64,000 nt of DNA from a virus. This document shows positions 1-7,487 of the stretch, in pieces. Within the stretch, counting starts at the first letter, position 1, and each line of letters begins with the position of its first letter. The position numbers and the translations under genes are program-made. The notes under the pieces are model-generated. The model was not told where the DNA came from. It saw nothing but the letters and a program-made list of their open reading frames with translations, and did no database searches. Location of the stretch: positions 62,001 to 126,000 of IMG/VR virus record IMGVR_UViG_3300027793_000052. The stretch is one strand, 5' to 3'.

Positions 1-99
1 TTAATTCAAAAAATATTAGGTCATTATTCAGTTAAAACTACAGAAATATATACACATGTCTCAAATCAATTATTGTCAAAGGTAAATCTTCCTATTTAA
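1..99 (+). CDS. Tyrosine recombinase/integrase, C-terminal end (cut by window edge)
   Basis: The first 32 codons are the tail of a gene that begins outside the window. They read LGHYSVKTTEIYTHVS, the classic end of tyrosine recombinases (Xer/phage integrase): the G-H pair of the last R-H-x-x-x-(H/W) box is followed by the nucleophile Tyr in EIYTHV. Such enzymes cut and join DNA at att or dif-like sites. Only the catalytic tail is visible, so it could be a phage integrase, a Xer-like resolvase or a remnant. Family identification is from the motif; the role is inference. Confidence 0.8.
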   Translation, partial: LIQKILGHYSVKTTEIYTHVSNQLLSKVNLPI

Positions 100-123
100 T
101 TTTGCCACCAAATAGATAATCAC

Positions 124-131
124 TATATTTG
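124..131 (+). promoter_or_regulatory. TATATTTG -7 box, near-leaderless
   Basis: TATATTTG ends 4 nt before the ATG at 136. It matches the Bacteroidota -7 consensus TAnnTTTG, and the same 4-nt gap recurs at 5999, 11320, 14359, 20756, 23570, 32077 (minus) and 34190 (minus). Confidence 0.65.
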
Positions 132-135
132 TTAT

Positions 136-384
136 ATGAAAAATACATTATTAGTTTTATTAGGTTTATTTCTGATGTCAACCACGGTTGTGACTGTAAA
201 TAAAATGTCAGACAGAAGTAAGGAACAAAAGGTTATTCTAGGAAGAAATCTTAACCAATTAAAGGTTGAAATACAAGATAACTTTAAATTAGGTTATCGT
301 GTTGTGGCTATGGTTAATCAAAACCAAGACACTTATAGCAATTCATCACCAAACGATGAGATAATGGTTGTAATGGAAAAATAA
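136..384 (+). CDS. Small exported or membrane-anchored protein, unknown
   Basis: An 82-residue protein with a hydrophobic N-terminus (residues 4-22, LLVLLGLFLMSTTVVTV), which is either a signal peptide or a single membrane anchor, followed by a short charged domain. No family recognised. It is preceded by a TATATTTG box 4 nt from the ATG and is the first gene of a tightly packed plus-strand run, so it probably heads an early or accessory operon. Confidence 0.7.
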   Translation: MKNTLLVLLGLFLMSTTVVTVNKMSDRSKEQKVILGRNLNQLKVEIQDNFKLGYRVVAMVNQNQDTYSNSSPNDEIMVVMEK

Positions 385-389
385 TTATC

Positions 390-701
390 ATGTCAACAAA
401 ATTCAAATTCAATAACGGTAATATGGCATTAGTATGTTCTTCTTGTGGGAGGATACTAAAAACAGGCGGTGAGTTTACAGAACAAGAATGGAGGTGTTTA
501 AACGGTGAGGTAGATTTAGGTGATAAGTATTGTTCTGATTGTGAAGATAATGTTAAACCTGAAGATAAAACTGGTGATAACATGATGTCAAATTTAGAAC
601 ATATAAAAAATATTTTACCACATATTAGGAATGATGAAAATTTTCAGTTAAATTTGTTAAATAGTTTAATGAAAAAAATCAAAAATGATAAACAATCGTA
701 A
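390..701 (+). CDS. Zinc-ribbon protein, unknown function
   Basis: 103 residues. Two Cys pairs, CSSC (near residue 16) and CSDC (near residue 48), are spaced as in a zinc ribbon, followed by a helical tail rich in Lys, Asn and Leu. Similar short zinc-ribbon proteins are common in the accessory regions of large phages. It starts 5 nt after the preceding stop and overlaps the next gene by 17 bp, so it is co-transcribed. The role is unknown. Confidence 0.75.
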   Translation: MSTKFKFNNGNMALVCSSCGRILKTGGEFTEQEWRCLNGEVDLGDKYCSDCEDNVKPEDKTGDNMMSNLEHIKNILPHIRNDENFQLNLLNSLMKKIKNDKQS

Positions 702-1098
702 ATTTAAAACAAACTTATTAATAACAATTTTTAATTTCTTATTTGGAATAAGTTTGTTTGGTCAAAATAGTTATGTTGTACTAAAATATAGTAATATTAA
801 AATAGTAACTCCTACCGATACAACAATACACAAGATACAAAATTATTTTTATTTTAACGAATGTTCTTTTGTTATATCTTCACAATCAACAAGGGTTTAT
901 GATATTCTAATACCTTCTGTAAATGAATTTGATGTTACAGGTGTTAGGGTATTACAAGATACTGGTGTGAAGTTGGAGGATGGTGGTGTGATTTATGAGG
1001 CACCAATGCATAAGAGACAAGTTGCAGTTTATTTTAGTGAAGGTTTAACCGAATTAAAAATAATGAGAAAAGATAAAACAGGTGTTATATTTTATTAA
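685..1098 (+). CDS. Exported protein with signal peptide, unknown
   Basis: 137 residues. A basic N-terminus (NNRKFKTN) precedes a hydrophobic stretch ending GISLFGQN, a typical Bacteroidota signal peptide with cleavage before Gln. The mature part is beta-rich, with a central GVRVLQDTGVKLEDGG segment, and has no recognised domain. It overlaps the upstream zinc-ribbon gene. Likely directed to the periplasm or host envelope during infection; the function is not known. Confidence 0.7.
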   Translation: MINNRKFKTNLLITIFNFLFGISLFGQNSYVVLKYSNIKIVTPTDTTIHKIQNYFYFNECSFVISSQSTRVYDILIPSVNEFDVTGVRVLQDTGVKLEDGGVIYEAPMHKRQVAVYFSEGLTELKIMRKDKTGVIFY

Positions 1099-1100
1099 TT

Positions 1101-1370
1101 ATGACGTTAGAGGCACAATACAAAGAATTTAAAACAAAAAACCCAGATTCTGCTTTGACATTTGAAGAATGGTATGAAAGTAAGTTTTACAGGATTAATG
1201 AATTAATTGTTGAAAAATTAAAAGAGAAAAAACATGGTTTTAACATAGAACATATGTATCATTTTTTTTGTGGTGATTGTAAAGAATTATGGTCATTAAG
1301 TGAGTATAAACCAAGTAAAGATAAAATGTTAACTTGTCCACATTGTGGGTTTAAATCAAATATTATTTAA
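1101..1370 (+). CDS. Small zinc-finger protein, unknown
   Basis: 89 residues. A helical N-terminal half is followed by a zinc-ribbon with CGDC near residue 57 and CPHC near residue 79. It lies 2 nt after the preceding stop. The Cys pairs are clear; no specific family or partner can be named. Confidence 0.7.
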   Translation: MTLEAQYKEFKTKNPDSALTFEEWYESKFYRINELIVEKLKEKKHGFNIEHMYHFFCGDCKELWSLSEYKPSKDKMLTCPHCGFKSNII

Positions 1371-1374
1371 ATTT

Positions 1375-1530
1375 ATGAAAGAAGTTATTGGAAAATCAAA
1401 GGTTAGTACTGCCTTAATATTAATGGGACCTATAGCTAAGGGATATAATCTTAGACTTAATCGTGTCAAAGAATTTAAAAAGGTACGTGAAATTGTGGAA
1501 AGTAAGTATAAAATCATAAAATGGAATTAA
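1375..1530 (+). CDS. Small basic protein, unknown
   Basis: A 51-residue Lys-rich protein. An upstream ATG at 1345 exists, but it lies inside the zinc-finger gene; the ATG at 1375, 4 nt after the previous stop in an A/T-rich context, fits the local start pattern better. It overlaps the next gene by 10 bp. Nothing identifies the function. Confidence 0.5.
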   Translation: MKEVIGKSKVSTALILMGPIAKGYNLRLNRVKEFKKVREIVESKYKIIKWN

Positions 1531-1808
1531 AAAAGAATATATTACCTATAATTTTTAAGACCAAAGTTGGTGAGTTATACAAACCAATAGATAATTCTTG
1601 GGCTTATTGTTTAGATGATGGTTATAATCACTTTTTGGCCGGTACAGGATTTCCTAATGATGAACCACCACAAACTGTTATTATAGTTAAAGGTCCTTAT
1701 TATTTAAAAAAGAAATGGATAGGCGATGTAATTTATGATTTAAAATTTGTTACAGTTAAATGTCAAAAAGGATTATTACACGAAGTATTATATCATGGAG
1801 AAGATTAG
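1521..1808 (+). CDS. Small soluble protein, unknown
   Basis: 95 residues with many aromatic and beta-forming segments (TVIIVKGPYYLKKKW, DLKFVTVKC). It resembles the SH3-like small barrels that are abundant in this window, but the similarity is only in general character. Overlaps the preceding gene by 10 bp and the next by 14 bp. Confidence 0.6.
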   Translation: MELKKNILPIIFKTKVGELYKPIDNSWAYCLDDGYNHFLAGTGFPNDEPPQTVIIVKGPYYLKKKWIGDVIYDLKFVTVKCQKGLLHEVLYHGED

Positions 1809-2073
1809 AAAAGGTGATTATGTTTTTATCACAGACGGACAAACTTGGATATCAAAAAACTTATTCGATAGAAAATTTTTATGTATGAAACCCAATAAGT
1901 TTTATAGGGTTCTAGGTTTGAATGATAAATCTGTTTTTTTAACTTGTGAACCAAATGCGGGTAAATTCACTAGAATTAAACTAGAAAGTCCAATACTTGA
2001 AAAATTAACGTTTATTGGAGAAGAAGATTTTAAAGAAATTGAGAATTTAGATTTTTTTGAGTATGCGTTATAA
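1795..2073 (+). CDS. SH3-like small barrel protein
   Basis: 92 residues from the ATG at 1795, preferred to the internal start at 1747 because it overlaps only the end of the previous gene. It begins with R-K-G-D-Y-V-F-I and contains KFYRVLGL and SVFLTC, the pattern of short beta-barrel (KOW/SH3-like) proteins repeated across this window (6011, 20768, 21267, 21526) and inside the modular proteins at 3063, 24039 and 25499. Ligand unknown. Confidence 0.6.
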   Translation: MEKIRKGDYVFITDGQTWISKNLFDRKFLCMKPNKFYRVLGLNDKSVFLTCEPNAGKFTRIKLESPILEKLTFIGEEDFKEIENLDFFEYAL

Positions 2074-2081
2074 GTCACAAA

Positions 2082-2636
2082 ATGAAATTTATATTAACCC
2101 TTATATTATCAGTAATAACCTTTATTGGTGTTTGTCAAACAAGGGTAACAGCCGTTATAATTAATGGTGATACCTTACCCTATGTTAAATTAAAACCTTT
2201 TATAATAAAGGAAAAGGGTAATTGGGGTGTATTTGTTTCTTGGGAACGTAGTCGTTTAGAAAAAAAAGTTAGAAAAGTTTTACCTTTGGTCAAGGTGCTA
2301 TCCCGAGAACTTAATAACAGAAAAGAAAACCTAAATTCTACAAATCCAATTATACGTAAAAAAGAACTTCATGAGATGGAAGTTTATTTAAAAAGTAATT
2401 ATGGTAAGACAATAAAAGATTTAACCATAAGTGAAGGTAAGGTATTATTAAAACTTATTCATAGAGAAAATGGTATGTCACCTTATGAAATTTTAAAAAT
2501 GTTAAAGGGTGAAAGAAAAGCAGAATTTTGGGATGGATTTGCAGGACTATTTGGCACAGATTTGGAATCCAAATGGGATCCTGAAGGTGAAGATAAAATG
2601 TTAAATCAAATTGTTATCAAAATAGAAAATGATTAA
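2082..2636 (+). CDS. DUF4294-like exported protein
   Basis: 184 residues with a signal peptide (KFILTLILSVITFIGVCQ). The mature part contains NGDTLPYV, RLEKKVRKVLPLVK, TISEGKVLLKLIHRENG, and a C-terminal FWDGFAGLFGTDLESK plus D-PEGED. This order matches the DUF4294 family, a chromosomal protein family of Bacteroidota of unknown function in the cell envelope. Its presence in a phage suggests acquisition from a host. The family call is from remembered consensus; function unknown. Confidence 0.75.
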   Translation: MKFILTLILSVITFIGVCQTRVTAVIINGDTLPYVKLKPFIIKEKGNWGVFVSWERSRLEKKVRKVLPLVKVLSRELNNRKENLNSTNPIIRKKELHEMEVYLKSNYGKTIKDLTISEGKVLLKLIHRENGMSPYEILKMLKGERKAEFWDGFAGLFGTDLESKWDPEGEDKMLNQIVIKIEND

Positions 2637-2859
2637 TTGGATAAAGCCCCAAGACAGATGGATAGAAGGTTATTATAACTCTATTAGACTTTATATACAT
2701 TTAACCAAAGAACAAAAAGTTGATGGTTTATATTTCATTGAAGGTAACCATAAAGAAAAGGTGGTACCTGAAGATGAACATGAGGCAGATATAGATTTTA
2801 TGAAATTGATGGCTGAATATATTATAAAAGAAAAATACATTAACAAATATGGAAATTAA
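2629..2859 (+). CDS. Small acidic protein, unknown
   Basis: 76 residues, overlapping the DUF4294 gene by 8 bp. A Trp/Tyr-rich first half (WIKPQDRWIEGYYNSIRLYI) is followed by an acidic-to-basic helical tail. No family recognised. Confidence 0.6.
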   Translation: MINWIKPQDRWIEGYYNSIRLYIHLTKEQKVDGLYFIEGNHKEKVVPEDEHEADIDFMKLMAEYIIKEKYINKYGN

Positions 2860-3028
2860 TTTAAGAGGTAATTTTAACAACAAGGTAGTTGAAATTATGG
2901 ACATGGAATTTGGTAGGTTGGAGACAATTAAGTTACCCGTTATAACCAAGTTTAAAATTAAGGATGGTGCTGATGAAAAATGGGTTGACGCAAGTCTGGT
3001 TGTGATGTTGGAAAGGACTTTCAAATAA
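2849..3028 (+). CDS. Small beta-rich protein, unknown
   Basis: A 59-residue open frame that starts with ATG at 2849, overlapping the previous gene by 11 bp, and stops TAA at 3026-3028. It reads MEINLRGNFNNKVVEIMDME, then ITKFKIKDGADEKWVDAS. The overlap with its neighbour, balanced codon use and even residue mix support it as real. Function unknown. Confidence 0.6.
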   Translation: MEINLRGNFNNKVVEIMDMEFGRLETIKLPVITKFKIKDGADEKWVDASLVVMLERTFK

Positions 3029-3048
3029 TTAAATCTTCACAATTCTGT

Positions 3049-3060
3049 GATATTTATATT
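3049..3060 (+). promoter_or_regulatory. Late-type promoter motif GATATTTAT
   Basis: GATATTTATATT begins 14 nt before the GTG start at 3063. The same (G/A)ATATTTAT core precedes almost every gene with the M(K/R)NLIKKILKEE N-terminus in this window, so I read it as a phage-specific late promoter element. Confidence 0.6.
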
Positions 3061-3062
3061 AT

Positions 3063-3728
3063 GTGAGAAATCTTATTAAATCTATTTTAAAAGAAGAATA
3101 CGAAAGGGAACCACAAGTTGGTGATAATTTGTTATGCCACACTGTTACACCTGCTTTTGAACCTTATTTAACAGTAAATAAAACATATAGAGTAATTGAT
3201 GTAACATATTTTGATAATAGATTAGAGGTTTTAGTTATAAAAGACGATACTGGTATAAATCGAATGTTTACAATAAAACCAGTAATGGGGCATTCTTATA
3301 AAACATGGTTCCATTTATTAGATGATATTGATGATGAATATTTTTTTGAAAATATGTCGGAATCTGAAGAGGGTGATTTTGATTGGGTGGGTGATATCAT
3401 TGAAAAATCCAACATGTGGGAAACATTACCAAGAAATGGAAATTATATATTGTTTTATTTTTATCCAAAAATATCTTCAGAACAATTTAAAAAATATGTA
3501 ATCCCAATTTTATTAGAACAAGACATTAGAATTGAAAGTTCTGCGTCACGTAGTGGTATGGATCATCTAGAAATACATCCTAGTACACGTATACAATATA
3601 ATAATAAACTTGTTGCCTTGTTTGGTGATGTTGAATATTTCGATAAAGATGAAGAGGGATTTATTAAACAGTTATCAGAAGACGGTTCAACACCTATAAA
3701 CGGTAGAGAATTTTTTAACATACCTTAA
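3063..3728 (+). CDS. Modular cargo protein with N-terminal capsid-targeting-like peptide
   Basis: 221 residues starting at GTG 3063; the ATG at 3061 is followed directly by TGA. The N-terminus RNLIKSILKEE is the shared leader with an (I/L)-x-E site. Residues about 16-95 form an SH3-like module (VGDNLLCH... to KTWFHLLDD) also found in the protein at 25499. After a linker FFENMSESEEG comes a second module starting FDWVGDII, shared with the C-terminus of the protein at 4530. Probably a virion-internal protein cut at the leader and linker; that is inference from the repeated architecture. Confidence 0.7.
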   Translation: MRNLIKSILKEEYEREPQVGDNLLCHTVTPAFEPYLTVNKTYRVIDVTYFDNRLEVLVIKDDTGINRMFTIKPVMGHSYKTWFHLLDDIDDEYFFENMSESEEGDFDWVGDIIEKSNMWETLPRNGNYILFYFYPKISSEQFKKYVIPILLEQDIRIESSASRSGMDHLEIHPSTRIQYNNKLVALFGDVEYFDKDEEGFIKQLSEDGSTPINGREFFNIP

Positions 3729-3746
3729 ACAAATCTTTTAAAAACT

Positions 3747-3788
3747 AAAAACCCCCAATCTAATATTACATAGATGTGGGGGTTTTGT
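3747..3788 (+). terminator. Rho-independent terminator, bidirectional
   Basis: AAAACCCCC pairs with GGGGGTTTT across a 21-nt loop, and the flanking A and T runs allow it to work on both strands. It ends the transcript of the 3063 gene. Confidence 0.8.
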
Positions 3789-4515
3789 TTGCCGATAGAT
3801 TTATTCACATGAAAGGGAACCTTTGTTGACACCGTAAGGTAGGTGTGACAAGAGGGTTTTATCGATGTTATAATCGAGATCGGTCTTGTTTGTGTTTATA
3901 ACACGTGTTAAGGGAATCGGTGGCTTTTGGGTTAAGGTGCCGTGATCGTTGATTCCCGTGTGGATGATCAGTCCACTGATTAAACCTTGTGAGAGTGTGA
4001 AAGTTCTCCAATTTTTTTATTTTAACTATTGTGAAGTTTAATAAAAATACTATGACCCGTTAAAAAAAGAACAACATCTTTGAACACCACGATTGCTTTT
4101 ACTTTCCCTGTTTTTAGAGAGGTTTCAGCCTGTGTCAGTCAATTATCGGTTTCACGATGGTTCAGGACTTAGCTTCCTCTGTGGTAAACATTTACAGTTT
4201 TTATGGTGTTACAGTTTTTATTTATGAGTGGTGTCATGTCGGATGGTCGTGTTACTCTTTACTCGGGAGATTTAGGACCTTTACTTTCCACTCATTCACT
4301 TCTTCAAAGTTAAACATTCTTTTTTAAACTATCAAGAGGTTTTTAAAAATTATTTTTTTTATTTTCCCCTTACCGTTATCAGGTTGTTTAACTTAACACA
4401 ACAAAGATATGTAATTTATTTCATACCGTCAACAAAATCTTTGTTTTTTTTTTATTGTTGTGTTTTTATGTCAAATAACTTGTACAAATATATAAACAAT
4501 TTTTAACATAGACAA
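3789..4515. other. Structured non-coding region, about 730 bp
   Basis: No convincing open frame on either strand. Composition is more GC-rich than the flanking genes, and several pairings are visible: GGGAATC (about 3912) with GATTCCC (about 3950), AATCAGT-like arms around 3965-3982, and CAAGA with TCTTG around 3850-3896. This looks like one or more structured RNAs or a cis-acting DNA region. No known RNA family or tRNA could be fitted. Confidence 0.5.
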
Positions 4516-4526
4516 GATATTTATTG
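4516..4526 (+). promoter_or_regulatory. Late-type promoter motif GATATTTAT
   Basis: GATATTTATTG begins 14 nt before the ATG at 4530, the same geometry as at 3049 and 61693. Confidence 0.6.
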
Positions 4527-4529
4527 TAA

Positions 4530-5948
4530 ATGGAAAAAGAAATTTTAGATTTTATCTTTCAAAGTGGTGGTATTGGTTTACAGTTCTACAATCCTGAAGA
4601 ATATAATAATGAAGGTATTGTTTATACTATTATAGATTCTGATGAAAAGTATATTGATTTACAGTGGGAAGACGATGAAGAAATTTACTATAATAGTGAA
4701 CCTTGGCACGTTTTTTTATCACATTTAGAGAGTGGTTTTTATGTTATTAAAAATATGGATTTCTTATGCCAAACTATGGGTGTTGATTTAGATATTGATG
4801 ACGTTTTTGGTTCCTTAAATGAAAATGAATCGTCACATATAGTCGGTAATATAGAAAGATTATTACAAGAATGGAATTGGGTTGTGATGCCTGTGTCAGA
4901 CATCACAGAAGAACAGTTCCAAGAATTACAATTATATCTATACTCAAAAGGTATATATTGGCAAAGTGGTGGTGATGATGTTAGAAGTATGCCACCTGAT
5001 TTGGGTTGGATATATATCGGAAGATACCCGTATTATAATGGTAGGCCACCACATGCACAAAGAGCAACCATAGGTTGGACATTTTACCAAGATGGTATAT
5101 GGAGACCAGAAGAGGATCCAAGTTACGCTGAAGACTATAGATTATGGAATCCTAAATATAAAATAGTTAGTTATTACGATATTATTTTAGACGATGATGA
5201 TTTAGATATGGATGATGTTTTTGGTTCCTTGAATGAAGGAACTTATCAACCTATTTTAAATTTGAGGTTTGACCCACCATTGAGAAATGAATGGGAGTTA
5301 CTTGAAGTAATGAAAGTAATTCAAAGAAATTACGACGATGTCACTTGGCGGTCAGGAGGTATACCAACTAATTTACCTTATTTGGATCAGATATGGGAAG
5401 ATCCTTCAGAGGGTATTTGGTATATAACAATTGGTTTTTTTAAATCAAATCCGAAGAATATAACTTACACATCCGGTGATATAGATGACCCGTCTATATC
5501 AGATGAGGAACATCATATGTATAAACATTTAAATGGAAGAGAATGGGTTAGAAGTCACGACTTTGATGCGGATGAAACTAGTGATATGTTTGGTCCTTTA
5601 ATTGAGACGAATGAATTTGATTGGGTTGGTGATATAATTGATGATGATGCTAATAGATTTTCAAAAATACCAAGTTATAATCATGAAAGATATATATTAC
5701 GTTTTTCACAACCTATGCTTGCTAGTGATGTTATGGATTTATTAAAGTTTTTAAAAGAAATTGGTTGGGATGTTGGTGACAATATTGTGCGTGATTATAA
5801 TTTTGATGATTTAGTTGAATACTCTTCAAATGGAACTGGTTATATACATTTGAGGCCTAATGGTAAAGTTACTTATGCCGATGATGTTAAATTATTTTCA
5901 GATTATACCGACATTAAACTTGATACTGTCAGACAAATATGGGTATAG
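4530..5948 (+). CDS. Modular virion polyprotein with repeated cleavage-like junctions
   Basis: 472 residues in four modules separated by near-identical junctions: DDVFGSLNE (about residue 90), DDVFGSLNE (about 228) and SDMFGPLIE (about 351). Each has an (L/I)-x-E site like those cut by T4-type prohead proteases. Module 1 is SH3-like. Modules 2-4 share a plan of beta strand, then helix with GW/YW (EEQFQELQLYLYSKGIYW, LLKFLKEIGWDV). Module 3 (YQPILNLRFDPP) is closely related to the start of the protein at 24039, and module 4 (FDWVGDII) to the protein at 3063. It lacks the LIKKILKEE leader. Function unknown; polyprotein processing is inferred. Confidence 0.7.
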   Translation: MEKEILDFIFQSGGIGLQFYNPEEYNNEGIVYTIIDSDEKYIDLQWEDDEEIYYNSEPWHVFLSHLESGFYVIKNMDFLCQTMGVDLDIDDVFGSLNENESSHIVGNIERLLQEWNWVVMPVSDITEEQFQELQLYLYSKGIYWQSGGDDVRSMPPDLGWIYIGRYPYYNGRPPHAQRATIGWTFYQDGIWRPEEDPSYAEDYRLWNPKYKIVSYYDIILDDDDLDMDDVFGSLNEGTYQPILNLRFDPPLRNEWELLEVMKVIQRNYDDVTWRSGGIPTNLPYLDQIWEDPSEGIWYITIGFFKSNPKNITYTSGDIDDPSISDEEHHMYKHLNGREWVRSHDFDADETSDMFGPLIETNEFDWVGDIIDDDANRFSKIPSYNHERYILRFSQPMLASDVMDLLKFLKEIGWDVGDNIVRDYNFDDLVEYSSNGTGYIHLRPNGKVTYADDVKLFSDYTDIKLDTVRQIWV

Positions 5949-5969
5949 ATAATTAAAATTTTTTTTATC

Positions 5970-5997
5970 AAAATCCCTCCAGTGTGAGGGATTTTTT
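5970..5997 (+). terminator. Rho-independent terminator
   Basis: AATCCCTC and GAGGGATT form an 8-bp stem with a 6-nt loop, followed by six T. It ends the polyprotein transcript just ahead of the next promoter. Confidence 0.85.
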
Positions 5998-5998
5998 G

Positions 5999-6006
5999 TA
6001 TATTTG
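5999..6006 (+). promoter_or_regulatory. TATATTTG -7 box, near-leaderless
   Basis: TATATTTG lies immediately after the terminator T-run and ends 4 nt before the ATG at 6011, so the mRNA would have almost no leader. This decides the start codon over an upstream one at 5984. Confidence 0.7.
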
Positions 6007-6010
6007 TTTT

Positions 6011-6292
6011 ATGGAAACTAAATCATATAAAGTTGGTGGTTATCTTTATTGTATCAAACCTGTTATAATGAAAAACGGTAAACTACAAGGTAAAGCTGTG
6101 ACCAAAGTTGGTAAACACTATAAGATATTAGATGTAACGAAAAAAAGGTTTTACATAAGGGATGATAATAAACAATGTCATTCATTTGATTTTGATGGTT
6201 ATAGGGAATGGTTTATACATACCGAAAAAATGATTAGAGGTGTTAATAAAATTGTTGATGAAATTATCGACAACGATGTTTTTTGGGAATAA
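6011..6292 (+). CDS. SH3-like small barrel protein
   Basis: 93 residues from ATG 6011, chosen because it sits 4 nt after the -7 box. The sequence KVGGYLYCIK, KVGKHYKILDV, KKRFYIRDD and YREWFIHTEK follows the barrel module seen in the proteins at 3063 and 25499 (VGDNLLCH... KTYRVIDV... KTWF). A free-standing version of the module carried by cargo proteins. Ligand unknown. Confidence 0.7.
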   Translation: METKSYKVGGYLYCIKPVIMKNGKLQGKAVTKVGKHYKILDVTKKRFYIRDDNKQCHSFDFDGYREWFIHTEKMIRGVNKIVDEIIDNDVFWE

Positions 6293-6315
6293 ATTTATTA
6301 TATTATATATAAAAA

Positions 6316-6510
6316 ATGGAAAATAACGAAAAAAATATAGGTTGGTCTAAAGATAAAGCTGAAAAATCTAAACAAGAATTACTAACTGAATTAAAAAAAG
6401 AATACGGTATCTCAGATGATAATTTAACTTGGGTGGATAAAATGTTGACTGAAATAATTCAAGAACAGGATGATAAGTTAAAACAAAATAAAAATGAGAA
6501 AAAGAGGTAG
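6316..6510 (+). CDS. Small helical protein, unknown
   Basis: 64 highly charged residues, predicted helical, with a Lys/Glu-rich middle (KDKAEKSKQELLTELKKEYG). It overlaps the next frame by 17 bp if that gene uses its first ATG. No family recognised. Confidence 0.55.
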   Translation: MENNEKNIGWSKDKAEKSKQELLTELKKEYGISDDNLTWVDKMLTEIIQEQDDKLKQNKNEKKR

Positions 6511-6766
6511 GACAATGTATGTATCACAAGATGTTGATGTGGAAATCTATTTTGATGATATCAGGAATTACGTAAATGACTACGCATCTGAGGATGAGTT
6601 AAAAATATTGGCCAAAGATTTGGAAAAAAATTATTTGGGACAACGTAATGTTGAGGTAAAAACCTTAGAAGATGAATTTAAATTAGAATTACTAATGTTA
6701 GCTTTTAACAAGTACTCATTATCAGAAATAGAAAATAAATTGGGTACAAAATTTGATTTAAGTTAA
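6494..6766 (+). CDS. Small acidic helical protein, unknown
   Basis: Up to 90 residues. The start could be ATG 6494 or ATG 6515; the second (MYVSQDVDVEIYF) avoids most of the overlap. The body reads DDIRNYVNDYASEDELKILA, helical and acidic. No known domain. Confidence 0.6.
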   Translation: MRKRGRTMYVSQDVDVEIYFDDIRNYVNDYASEDELKILAKDLEKNYLGQRNVEVKTLEDEFKLELLMLAFNKYSLSEIENKLGTKFDLS

Positions 6767-6770
6767 AATT

Positions 6771-7025
6771 ATGAAATTCGAAATAGGTGACAGAGTTAAG
6801 AAAAAGAACGGTGGCTTATTTTACTGCACACAAGAAGAATGTGGTACCATTGTAGGGTTTAGTGACCATGGTTCGGATCCTTGGGTCCACATAAAAGGTG
6901 AATATTATATGATAGATGGAATTAAGCAGATAAACCACCACAATCCTAGATTTTTGGTGAAAGTTGAAAAAATAAATTTTTGTGAAAAAAATATTAAAAA
7001 AATAAAAATTACCTCATGTGATTAG
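6771..7025 (+). CDS. KOW/SH3-like small protein
   Basis: 84 residues opening KFEIGDRVKKKNGGLFY, with a KOW-like GDRV then G-T-I-V-G core, typical of small nucleic-acid or protein binding barrels. The C-terminus is Lys-rich (EKNIKKIKITS). Located 4 nt after the previous stop. Confidence 0.65.
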   Translation: MKFEIGDRVKKKNGGLFYCTQEECGTIVGFSDHGSDPWVHIKGEYYMIDGIKQINHHNPRFLVKVEKINFCEKNIKKIKITSCD

Positions 7026-7052
7026 AGGATTATCGGAAATGGATATAAATAT

Positions 7053-7325
7053 ATGAAAAAACATTTAAAAGAATGGTTTGATTTATTTTGGATATGGGGA
7101 CCAATGTTATTAATAATATTGGTTCTATATGGTAACATGTATTATACATCACATTATTGTAAAGAATACACATATAAGTCAATTTGTAGAGAGTGTGCTG
7201 AATGGAAGACTACAGATAATGGTCACACAGGTAGGTATAGGAGAGAGTGGACGGAATGTGTTCGTTGGGTTGATTACGAATGTGAGTTAACAGATGATTC
7301 TTGTGGGTGTGTTAAATTAAAGTAA
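7053..7325 (+). CDS. Single-pass membrane protein with Cys-rich ectodomain
   Basis: 90 residues: a short cytoplasmic basic segment, one transmembrane helix (about residues 11-29, FWIWGPMLLIILVLYGN), then a domain with eight Cys including CRECAEW and DDSCGC. The Cys pattern suggests disulfides in the periplasm or a metal site. Unknown function. Confidence 0.65.
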   Translation: MKKHLKEWFDLFWIWGPMLLIILVLYGNMYYTSHYCKEYTYKSICRECAEWKTTDNGHTGRYRREWTECVRWVDYECELTDDSCGCVKLK

Positions 7326-7439
7326 TTATTTATTATTATTTTTGTGGTAATTTATAATATCTTGTTTTACCATAGGTAATATACTTTTTAGTTTATCTGA
7401 CCAACTTTTTTCTCGTTCCTCTTTTGACGGTATGTTCAA
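7326..7439 (-). pseudogene. Fragment duplicating the C-terminus of the neighbouring gene
   Basis: A short minus-strand frame (38 codons, TTG start only) reads IPSKEEREKSWSDKLKSILP, closely matching the end of the gene at 7488-8111 (IPPIEEINKKWEERLLSILP). It lies directly downstream of that gene on the same strand. I interpret it as a truncated tandem duplicate with the remainder lost. Confidence 0.5.
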
Positions 7440-7487
7440 ATATCTACATTTTCTTTATCTTTGGTGTTATCTTTATTTTTTAACATG

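Noticed and set aside
3789-4515. Possible tRNA genes in the non-coding block
   Set aside because: Looked for acceptor and T-arm pairs near GGTTCAGGA and similar strings; no 7-bp acceptor stem or T stem could be matched.
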